Positions 22,936-31,313 of a stretch of 64,000 bases of DNA are shown here, piece after piece; position 1 is the first letter of the stretch; every line of letters starts with the position of its first letter. The notes beneath the pieces are model-generated. The model was not told the DNA's origin. It saw nothing but the letters and a program-made list of their open reading frames with translations, and searched no databases. Location of the stretch: positions 2,310,678 through 2,374,677 of the forward strand of contig BCHH01000005.1 of NCBI GenBank assembly GCA_001599595.1. The letters run 5' to 3'. Origin of the DNA: Beverwykella pulmonaria (lineage: Eukaryota; Ascomycota; Dothideomycetes; Pleosporales; Melanommataceae). The position numbers and the translations under genes are program-made.

Positions 22936-23395
22936 CGGTGGAGGAAAAGTGTGCGATATAAAAATATTACGCAAGGGTAGAAGGGCGACTCGCAGCCATG
23001 CGATGTCCGAATCAGCAATGCACTGAGGGAGGGAGAATAATCAAGGTGGAGGTTTGGCAGTAGACTCTTTCAACTTCGTTGTATCTAGCTACCAAACCAA
23101 ATGAAAGAAAGATGTGCTGAAAGATAGAAGAAAATGTTCATGATCTCGTTGGGGTGAGGGTCCTGTCTTCGGTAATCATGGTGTCCGTCATTCATTGTTC
23201 GTTGGTGATTGTCCGTCTATTGCATGAAAAATTCGATGGGTGTGGTGTTCGGATGCCTATATATATGCCGCGTTGATTGATGACGAAGCAAGCAGCTGAC
23301 AAAAAAACCAAGACCCGTCCCCTGCACATGCACCCAAGCCTTCAACCCGTGCTAGTAGTGTATTCGCGCAAAGTAGCTCTTCGCTACGGCGCAGT
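22936..23395. repeat. dispersed repeat family D, copy 2
   Basis: It is the partner of 17202..17731, with several short indels. It overlaps the 3' side of the relic transposase. Confidence 0.75.
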
Positions 23396-23429
23396 ACCTC
23401 GCCTGGGTAAGGTTGCAACCCATCAAAGT

Positions 23430-24440
23430 CATCTCCACTCTTGTAGAACAAGTTAATAAAATTGTGTACAGCGCATAGTAGGCAATACACAAGGTCCCTC
23501 TGCGTCTCTAGGCTGAACTAATGAGTGCAATCAAATATTCTCTAGCGCTGTTTATGCACCCCGAAGCAACGCTCCACAATATTTCTTAGACTTAATGCTA
23601 GTATTTGAACAACTTAAATTTAATCCTTAGGCGCAAGCTTGGAGAGTTGGATCTCCTGCAGATGATACTGGACCTTCCCATACAGAGAGAGAAGCACATT
23701 GTTGTTTGTGTAGCCTGCGTTGGCAACGTAGTACTTGCCTGGTGTAGAAGGCAGTCCTTATCACGGAGAGCGTTATAATACACCCTTATATCATGAGCAG
23801 TCTCCTGCCACCCTGCTAGAACGTAGCAGAAGTTTATCTTAAAGTTAACAACAGCTTATTCGTTTTGGGTGAGGTCTCCATAGTGATTGTGGTACAGGGC
23901 CTGCTGCTCTGCTAGCACATTGATAAACAAGTGCGTGCCATTAATTGCACCTAAGCGGTCTATAAAGTATGGTCAGCGCTTTGGATTCTCCTTGATGCTA
24001 GTAGGTATTGTGTCAAAATTGGGATAGAGCTTTAAGAGGGCGATGCGGACGTCATTGGAATGCCCATCTAGTAGTGAGTAAACAGTCCTAATAGTATCTT
24101 TTGAGTGCCTACATCTCCAACAAAGGATCCCATATGACAACCTGTTTGCGCACATGTTGGAGTTAAAATGAGGTGAATTGAGCTCTCTGTGTGTCAGAGA
24201 AGGTTGGGCGAGAGGACCCCTATATATAGCTAGTACAATGGCACGTGATATAGTAATGCACGTGATATAACCGTAACAGCACAAGCATAGGAATCACAAA
24301 AGCTTCTCCCCAGCCTCACAGTTCCTACTGCCTTTCAACCATCCTTGCAGCAACAGCCTCCCTATCAGTGCATCCCAAACCTCGCGCTTGAGGCGCGATT
24401 CCTCGAACAATTGGGTGTCGTTTCTCATACAACTGGCTAA
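23430..24440 (-). pseudogene. dead PIF/Harbinger DDE transposase
   Basis: The frames, read on the minus strand from right to left, give the family signature in order. An N-terminal helical block (FEESRLKREVWDALIGRLLL) comes first. Next is FIDRLGAINGTHLFINVLAE where the family has GAIDGTH. Then come ALYHNHYGDLTQNE, YVLAGWQETAHDIRV, PGKYYVANAGYTNNN where the family has DAGY, and finally LLCAVHNFIN near 23440..23480. At least one in-frame TAA and several frame changes interrupt it. Two catalytic aspartates read Asn, both single G-to-A type changes on the coding strand as expected from C-to-T mutation of the other strand. The element cannot have been autonomous with this copy. Confidence 0.85.
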
Positions 24441-24973
24441 CCATTTAGCACCGTTCTAGCTATCTTTGGGGTGCTTGCGTACGCCTTTGGGTTTGTGATA
24501 GGTATCAAGATGGTGCTGTAGAAATATGGCCAAATCGCTCAGAACTACCACAACGATTGTGATCGTTGTACGATGAGGATTGACGTCGGCCATGGTTTAT
24601 TACAATTATATGAGGCCAGAAGCTAATAACAGGCAGGCGCAGTAAGCTTAGCGCCAAGATCAATTCAAAATACGAAATCTGATTACTACTCTACGTAGTG
24701 ATACCAGGGAAAACTCGTTGACCCCCTCCCTCAGACGGCCAGTGGCACTGGGATATGCAAATCTCTACCTAAATAGGCAGTTCGAGTCATTTTATGCAGC
24801 CAATCTCAGTAGCTCCAGTGGAAACCCGTTCCCCTGTCAGCTCCACCGAACAAGATCCTCCTGGTCCTGGGCTACCGAACAGTGCCTTAGTTTGGTAAGG
24901 CGGCCGCCCGGGGAAATATCTTGCAGCTGGGAGGGGAAGCCGATTTACAAGCAACTATAAGTTTGCTAGAGAG

Positions 24974-24997
24974 CTCTCCAGCTCTCCAGCTCTCCAG
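24974..24997. repeat. 8 bp tandem repeat x3
   Basis: The unit ctctccag is repeated three times without error. Confidence 0.9.
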
Positions 24998-25021
24998 CAA
25001 TACTATATATGGTTTAGCAGG

Positions 25022-25053
25022 CGAAAGTGAAGGGTAGGTTTCCTTCACTTTCG
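25022..25053. repeat. perfect 12 bp stem-loop
   Basis: cgaaagtgaagg and ccttcactttcg are separated by 8 bases. No gene ends nearby, so I do not call it a terminator. Confidence 0.8.
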
Positions 25054-25220
25054 ACCATTAGTACTACTTAGGCAAGGACGCGTTGCGCGGCAGGCTACAA
25101 TCTGGACCTCTCCAGGAACGAGTAACATTTGATCTACGCAATATGTAGCAGGGTACGTACAGGCTTAAACAATGAGGCAGAAATTTCACGACGAGAAGAG
25201 GCAGTCCATCGTCTGATGGG

Positions 25221-25350
25221 TGAAAGTGTGTGTAAAGAGTGTGAAAGCCGTGAAGAGCTGACTGCTCGCACAACGACTATATATACCCATAAAGGGGAGC
25301 TAGCTAGAATAAGACATATGGTAGAACACGTACGACATGTGACAAGAAAG
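25221..25350. repeat. dispersed repeat family E, copy 1
   Basis: It matches 58187..58358 in the same orientation. Shared blocks include gaaagccgtgaagagctgac, tgctcgcacaacgac and gagctagctagaata. It lacks the extra CACGTG-containing units of the other copy. Confidence 0.8.
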
Positions 25351-25485
25351 AAGGCGGTGTAATGAATATGGATTGACAAAACTTTCCGGGGCCAAGAAAT
25401 TGCTGGCTTAGAGGTCTCTCCATTTTCGGAGGCAAAACGCTCCAAATATGGAGGCATCTAAGCCAACCTAATATCGTTTAGGAGG

Positions 25486-26024
25486 AAATCATTCTCTGGG
25501 CCTGGAATTTGATTATCGGAAGCTCTACTCTACGTTCGTCGTGGATGTAGAGTTGTTGGACCGGAGACTGATGCGTTTGTTGGCAGGTAAGATTTGACAC
25601 GTCGAAGGAGACCTAACCAATGCGCGAAAGAGGGTTCGGTATCCCCAAATCAAGACGGAGAGAATGATTTCAAAAGAATCGGGGAAGTAGCTAAAATTAA
25701 GCTCTTGTATTTTCAGAACCCAGAAGTTCCCGCTTTTTTCTCCACACCCACATCCCCGCATAGATCTGCATACCCCAACTTCGTCTTCCCCACATCTCCA
25801 ACATACCGCACAGGAGCGGGGAAGTGAGCCCGGCTATTCTCCTAATGGATGGTGACACTTGTATACCAGATTTATAGAGCGTTGTGGTTGGATGGGGACG
25901 AGGGAGCACGCGTGAGAGGACGCAACTGTGAGCACTAACCTGGAATCCTCATCCCCCGCTTTTCCAACGGGCGCACTGGGTATGGCATAGGTCCGTGAGC
26001 CGTATCTTTGTATATACTGGCATG
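25486..26024. repeat. duplicated promoter segment C, copy 2
   Basis: It is the direct repeat of 16246..16843 and forms most of the upstream region of the MFS gene. The segment ends 63 bases before the MFS start codon. Confidence 0.88.
25954..25959. promoter_or_regulatory. CCCCGC hexamer in MFS promoter
   Basis: GCGGGG on the minus strand, about 130 bases upstream of the MFS start. It is the same hexamer that forms the palindrome at 30016..30030. It is a single half site, so functional weight is low. Confidence 0.35.
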
Positions 26025-26087
26025 GGTTGACACTTGTCGCACTTGTACAGATACCTAACCCTCTCTCCTGCTCCCTTCGACATCTCC

Positions 26088-27822
26088 ATGGCAGATCCTG
26101 ACACTAAAAATGCTACCTCGCTCGAGCTCGCAGACGAGAAAGACTCGCCCGTAACGCGTGAGTACTTACAGCAAGATGAGTCTCCCGACGCCATCGAGGC
26201 GCGGAAAAAGGAGGCTGCGTTAGTTCGAAAGCTGGATTGCTTCGTGGCGCCCGTCATGATGCTGCTCATGCTCATATCGTATCTAGACCGTGGAAACATT
26301 GGGTTTGCGGCTACGCAGGGGATGACAAAAGACATTGGTTTGAAGGGAAGCCAGTTGAATGTAAGTCACATTTCTCCTCCCCTCCTCCCAAAACACCGAA
26401 GTTGATGGCGCTGATGGATTCATAGACTGCAGTTTCAGTGTTCTACATCTTCTACATTTTGGCAGAGGTGCGGTTTTCTCGCCTCATCAACATACCACTC
26501 CTAATCTTCCAACCTAGTTCCCAACGTCCATCATGGTAAAACGCCTCCAATTTAACCGCGTGATCCCCTCCATCACCTTCTTCTGGGGCGTCGTGTGCCT
26601 CTGTACGGGCTTCATCCACAGCTTTGGCGCACTCGTCACAACGCGCATTTTCCTCGGCTTCTTCGAGGGCTGCTTATTTCCCTCAATGACACTGTTCTTG
26701 TGCAATTGGTACACAAGAGAAGAGCTAGGCGTCCGAATTGCGTACCTTTTCATTGCAAGTGCGCTGAGTGGAGCGTTTGGGGGCTTGATCGCGTGGGCGA
26801 TTTTGTATATGGATGGAGTTAACGGGTGGCCTGGGTGGCGGTGGTATGTGTTCTCTCTCCTCCTCACACACTCCTTCTCGTTTTTATGTTCTGTCAGTTA
26901 ATGCAGCCAGGCTTTACATCCTCGAGGGACTCATCACCATCCTCTGGGCTGCCTGCTGTGTGTTCCTCGTCCCCAAGTCGTACGAAACAGCGTACTTTCT
27001 CAGCGACGAGGAGAAGAAGATTATGCGCCTGCGTGCCGAGAGGGCGGAGGCGTATTCGGGTGGCAGCGGCCACTACGGGAAAGCAGATATCAAAGAGGCG
27101 GCTAGAGATGTGAAGAGCTGGTTGCATGGCGTTATTCAGATCGCGGTTGTCACGATTCTGTACGGCTTTGGCACGTTTCTGCCCATTATCATCAAGGATG
27201 GATTTCATTACTCGACCGTCCAGGTACGTAATCCCATCTATCGTTCCACCCCAACTTCTTCATCCAAAACCCTAACACTACCCAGGCACAATACCTCGTC
27301 ATCCCCGTTAACCTCTGGGGCGCTCTCATCTACGCACTCGGTGCCTATCTCTCCGACCGCCACAAAACCCGCTTCCTACCCCTCATCTTAACAGCTCCTT
27401 TTGGCATCCTTGGCTACGCCATTCTCCTCTGCCCCGTTGCCCCCGCTGTGCGCTACTTCGCCACCTACCTCATCTCAACTGCGTGTTTCCTCTGCACTGG
27501 TGGCAATATCGCTTGGCTATCTGGAAACTGTGCTCCCGACGGGAAACGTGCTGCGTCTCTCGGCATTCTACTCACGTTGACGAATATAGGGGGTGTGGTT
27601 AGCGGACAAATCTACCAAAGTAATGCTGCTCCGGGGTTTGTGCTTGGGCATGCGTGGAGTTTGGGCTGTCTTGTGTTCGCGTGGTGCGGGTGGTGGGTGG
27701 TAAGGGGCATTTATCGTAGGAGGGAGAGGGGGAAAGAGGAGTTGTTAAGTGACGGTGGGTATAGGTTGGCCGAGGGAGAGATGTATACGGATCGGGAGCC
27801 AGATTTTAGGTATCAAATATAA
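26088..27822 (+). CDS. MFS transporter, anion:cation symporter (DAL5/allantoate permease-like)
   Basis: Five exons at 26088..26360, 26426..26467, 26518..26843, 26911..27223 and 27286..27822 (introns of 50-67 bp) give 496 aa. The protein has a hydrophilic N-terminus of about 60 residues, then the first helix with LISYLDRGNIGFA, the hallmark of the ACS family. Further markers are VKRLQFNRVIPS, FLGFFEGCLFPSM and LCNWYTREELGVRIA. Twelve helices are expected. The family imports small organic anions (allantoate, ureidosuccinate, nicotinate, phthalate-like acids) by proton symport at the plasma membrane. It opens the catabolic cluster, so uptake of the pathway substrate is the likely role. The ATG at 26088 precedes the only plausible N-terminus. 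Confidence 0.92.
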
Positions 27823-28063
27823 AGTGTAGGCGAGATAAGAGATGAATTTTGCGATATATTCTATATATTCCTCAATCTCAATTTTCAAGACATATGTAGC
27901 TGGATACAAATCGAATCGTTGACGCGTGCTTACCCTAACATCTATCTCGGCTCTTTTAAGTGTATTTATTCATTCTTCTCCAGCACATCCCACAACTTCG
28001 CAGTATCTAGATACGCCCTCACGCTCTCAATTCTCCCCTCGGTATCAAACCCGATAACCCTTG

Positions 28064-28517
28064 TTATACTCGTTCCCTACGATCCAAGTAAGCTCTGCTC
28101 ATATCCCTTCCACGACTCCAGCCATCTTCTCTATCCAACGAAGAATCACAAAATGCAGACAGAAGGGAAAGTAACACATCATCCCTCAACACACCGCCCC
28201 GTCCCTCCAGTTCCACTACCGACCCCCCTGAGCTCCTCTCCCTCCTCATCAGCATCCACAAGCACACTCACAACGCTCAACTACACAGGCTCCTTCATCA
28301 CTTTCTCGACCCTCCCCCAGCTATCCTTGCGAAACTGCTCTTTTGGGGTCCAGCGCTGCGCAAGCGGATGCGAGGTCGCAGAACCGGTCACGAGCCAGTC
28401 TACGTTGTCGACGACGTTCGCAAAGAATGACGCTGGTTCACCGACAGTGAAAGGTTGGAATGTAGTTAGGACGTGTAATTTTGTTATACAGGAAGAAGGG
28501 CCGATGCTGGACGACAT
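28064..28517 (-). pseudogene. broken NTF2/SnoaL-like gene
   Basis: From 28517 the minus strand reads an NTF2-like fold: an N-terminal FTVGEPASFFANVVDNVDWL, then ATSHPLAQRWTPKEQF, WGRVEKVMKEP. A TAG follows, after which the same frame goes on as LSVVSVLVDADEEGE. The next conserved strand (SVVELEGRGGVLRD) and a VRAYLD-like end (SRAYLDRRERV) are in another frame. No GT/AG intron removes both faults. SnoaL-like proteins are small enzymes or binding folds often found in fungal metabolic clusters. I infer a recently inactivated cluster member; a sequencing error is the alternative. Confidence 0.6.
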
Positions 28518-28885
28518 GGTGACGATTCGTTCGCTGTGTTGTATTCTGTCTTTGAGGAAGAGAATGGATACGTTAATATTATATTAGAAAAAGTAGTTTT
28601 CATGTACACTAGGCCTTTAGAAAAAAGTAAATATAGATGAATACTCTTTGGACGCCTAAGCTGTGAAGTTAACAACTAACGACGCGAAATGAATGCAAGA
28701 CGGAGATTCGGCTTGTCTCCAAGCAGAGGAGGATTTGGGTAAGTTAGGTACTTTGAACTTGACAGCATCTGGCCAGACATGTGCTGAATGCTATGTTCGT
28801 GTTCAGAGGTAACAACATTAGAATGCGTATTCTTGAATGAGCTCACTTTTTTATCGCACAACCAGAATTCGAGCACCCACGCCTA
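28518..28885. other. intergenic between two minus-strand genes
   Basis: No gene is visible. It would hold the promoter of the broken NTF2-like gene and the 3' region of the lactonase gene. Confidence 0.4.
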
Positions 28886-29875
28886 CTACAGCGTCCCCGG
28901 CCAAAACCTCCCTCTATTCCTCTCCCTCCACCCCGCGTCATGCGCCACCACCACTTCTACCTCCACCTCCACGGCCTCCCCTCCTTCCTCCCTTACACTT
29001 CCCTTTTTCATCAAGGCCCCAATCATCTCTACTGTCTCCCTCGCACTCTCCGTATCAGCATGGACGCTCCTCACCCCACCACACCCATCATCATACAGAG
29101 CGATCCCCTTCTCCCTAGTCAAGATCCTCGGGTCGTGACAGCAGTCACCACCTAGATACACCCATTTACGCGGTGCGGTCCGCGCAAGGAGATTGACGTG
29201 TCCGGTGAGATGTCCGGGCGCATCGACGATGTAGAGAGAGCCGTCAGAGTAGAAGTCTACGGTGGAGGGGAAGGGTCCGAGGGGTTGCCATCTGTGCTGG
29301 GTTTGACGCTCATACTCCTTGGATTTGTCCTTCCCTCTGACAGGCACCAGCTCGCGCGTTCGATCTTTTGGCAATTCGTCCGCGTTGAAGAGTTCGGCCG
29401 GGTACAATCGCCCTCCCCCATGTGCCAAGAGATCCAAAGTTCCAGATCCGACTACAAACTCCGCTTTACTGAAGTCTGAAGGCGTACCAACATGGTCCCA
29501 GTGCACATGACTTAGAATGACCGTATCCACATCTTCAGGGTTCAAGCCGCCTGCCCTGAGGCTATCAGCCGCATCTGGGGAGACAATGGTAGGTTGGCGT
29601 TGCGCAATATGGTGTTGTTGGGCCTCACGATAGCCAGTGATGTCGCGCTTGAGACCGAGGTCAAAAACGAGGGTTTTTGGCTTGGGAGAGGAGGATGTGG
29701 AATGCTGAATCAAAAACGAGAGGGAAGGGACTGTACTGCGTTTGTCTGGGTCGGCATCGGTGACAAAGAGGGATTCGGGAAGTGTGAGGTGGCCGGCATC
29801 GAGAGCGGAAATGGTTACATACCGTTGGTTGGGAGAGGGGGCTGGGAGTGTAATTGTATCATCTAAAGAAGGCAT
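28886..29875 (-). CDS. metallo-beta-lactamase-fold hydrolase, lactonase-like (copy 1), 329 aa
   Basis: This is an intronless gene. The metal site is complete: HVHWDH gives H123, H125, D127 and H128; the next ligand is H222 in APGHLTGH, the bridging Asp is D244 in LGGDCCHD, and the last His is H312 in VVAHDAGW. The APGHTxGH and AHD spacing is that of AHL-lactonase-like enzymes (AiiA/AttM relatives), which open gamma-lactone rings using two zinc ions. Related fungal enzymes open lactams, as in the Fusarium FDB1 cluster. No signal peptide is seen, so it is cytosolic. It is divergent from the ADH gene with 286 bases between starts and is a paralogue of the gene at 36671. The substrate is unknown. 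Confidence 0.9.
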   Translation of the reverse strand: MPSLDDTITLPAPSPNQRYVTISALDAGHLTLPESLFVTDADPDKRSTVPSLSFLIQHSTSSSPKPKTLVFDLGLKRDITGYREAQQHHIAQRQPTIVSPDAADSLRAGGLNPEDVDTVILSHVHWDHVGTPSDFSKAEFVVGSGTLDLLAHGGGRLYPAELFNADELPKDRTRELVPVRGKDKSKEYERQTQHRWQPLGPFPSTVDFYSDGSLYIVDAPGHLTGHVNLLARTAPRKWVYLGGDCCHDPRILTREKGIALYDDGCGGVRSVHADTESARETVEMIGALMKKGSVREEGGEAVEVEVEVVVAHDAGWRERNRGRFWPGTL

Positions 29876-30161
29876 ATTTCTGGGAAGATTCTGACAACAG
29901 GCGACTTTTTATTCAAAGACTTATGGTACAAGAGGTTGGATAATTGTCAGATGTTGAAATGTTGGGGAATTGGAGACCTCGAACTCGGAAACAGCCTGCC
30001 CCACCTCGCGTTCGTACCCCGCAGCGGGGTTTTTATGGTCTGACTTTCATTCTTCTGCGCGGAGAAGATGGCGACGTTGAAATATTGCCAGTTCTTCACA
30101 TTTGAACGATAAGTGGAACATTAAAGTTTTGTCATCTTTCCTCCGCACATTGAGTGTCACC
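29876..30161. promoter_or_regulatory. divergent promoter, lactonase 1 / ADH
   Basis: The 286-base interval between two start codons must serve both genes. It holds the palindrome at 30016..30030 almost at its centre. Confidence 0.65.
30016..30030. promoter_or_regulatory. palindrome ACCCCGCAGCGGGGT, candidate regulator site
   Basis: A perfect inverted repeat of 7-base arms around one base. It contains two opposed GCGGGG hexamers, the Mig1/CreA class of C2H2 sites. It lies 140 bases from the lactonase 1 start and 131 from the ADH start. A second site of the same form, ACCCC-N5-GGGGT, lies at 36441..36455. Confidence 0.55.
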
Positions 30162-31292
30162 ATGACTTTAAATTTACCTCAGACCATGCAAGGTCAATTC
30201 CTCGAGACGTTCAAGAAGCCATATGAATTACGTTCTGTGCCTCTACCTCAACCCTCGGGTCCTCACGACATCCTGATAAAAGTGAACGCGGCATCGTACT
30301 GCCACACTGATTTCGTACTTGCCGAAGGACAGATGCCCGGTTTCCCAAACGGATTCCCACATATCGGCTGTCACGAATTCGCTGGCACAGTGGTCTCACA
30401 TTCTTCATCTCCAAGCTCAAAAGCCAGCGCATTCAGTGTTGGAGACAAAGTAGGGGTTCCTGGGCGCGCCTTTCACGCTTGCGGGACGTGTTTCGAGTGT
30501 CAAGGTTCGAAAGATCCAGTCAGTCAGGACGATAAGGGGTATTCGGTGTACTGCGCCCACGCCGAGAACAATGGAATCAGTAGAGACGGAGGATTTGCTG
30601 AATACGCGGTAGTTGACGCGAGACAACTAGCGCAGATACCGACTTCCATGACGCCAGTCGAAACGGCCCCACTTATGTGCGCGGGGATCACTATATATGC
30701 CGCGCTCAAGAGATGTCAGCTTCAGCCAGGTGAGCGAGTTGGTATCATGGGCGCGGGAGGCGGTTTGGGACATCTGGGATTGCAGTACGCTGTTAAAATG
30801 GGTTTCAAGGTCCTCGGCGTTGAGGCTGCAGACGCGCCGTTGAAACTTGCCAAAAGCTTGAACACGGGGGCACGAATCGTTGATGCCAGATCCGAGAAGG
30901 CCGCCGACATCGTGCAGCAGCTAGGTGCAGAAGACGGAAAGAAGGATGTGGGAGATATGGGTCTTGATGCCGTGATTATGTTACCAGAGAGTCAGGCGGC
31001 ATTTGATTATTCGATGAAGCTCTTGAAGACGCATGGCAAGTGCGTGGTCGTTTCGTTTCCGGAAGAGGGCTTCCATATTTCCGCGCACGATGTAGTATTT
31101 CGCGATATCTCGATATTGGGCAGTCTTGTCGGCAGTAACAGGATGCTACAGGAGATGCTGAATTTCTCAGCTGAGCATAGCATTCGTGCTGTCACTAAGT
31201 CTTTTCCGTTGTCGAAACTAAACGAACTGGTGGAAGACTACCATAAAGGTGGTGGAGGCAAGCTCGTAGTCGATATGTCCCTTGAACATTGA
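30162..31292 (+). CDS. zinc-dependent alcohol dehydrogenase (MDR family), 376 aa
   Basis: A single exon. Catalytic zinc ligands are C47 in NAASYCHTD, H71-E72 in GCHEFAG, and C173 in APLMCAGIT. The structural zinc cysteines are C107, C110, C113 and probably C131, with an unusually long gap before the last. The NAD-binding turn is GAGGGLGHLG at 198-207. It oxidises a primary or secondary alcohol or reduces the aldehyde. The start at 30162 gives the usual short N-terminus before QGQFLETF; the frame is open further upstream but without an ATG. It shares a divergent promoter with lactonase 1 and converges on the regulator gene with about 20 bases between stops. Confidence 0.9.
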   Translation: MTLNLPQTMQGQFLETFKKPYELRSVPLPQPSGPHDILIKVNAASYCHTDFVLAEGQMPGFPNGFPHIGCHEFAGTVVSHSSSPSSKASAFSVGDKVGVPGRAFHACGTCFECQGSKDPVSQDDKGYSVYCAHAENNGISRDGGFAEYAVVDARQLAQIPTSMTPVETAPLMCAGITIYAALKRCQLQPGERVGIMGAGGGLGHLGLQYAVKMGFKVLGVEAADAPLKLAKSLNTGARIVDARSEKAADIVQQLGAEDGKKDVGDMGLDAVIMLPESQAAFDYSMKLLKTHGKCVVVSFPEEGFHISAHDVVFRDISILGSLVGSNRMLQEMLNFSAEHSIRAVTKSFPLSKLNELVEDYHKGGGGKLVVDMSLEH

Positions 31293-31313
31293 TAGAGAAA
31301 TATAGCGTTCTTC

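Larger units (their letters stand above)
24441..25220. other. intergenic with small repeats
   Basis: There is no gene. Two small structures at 24974..24997 and 25022..25053 are listed separately. Confidence 0.4.

Noticed and set aside
25022..25053. Stem-loop as a transcription terminator
   Set aside because: Eukaryotic setting, no gene ending nearby and no following U tract.
27919..28587. Plus-strand open frame of 222 codons
   Set aside because: It is antisense to the NTF2-like relic, which has recognisable motifs.
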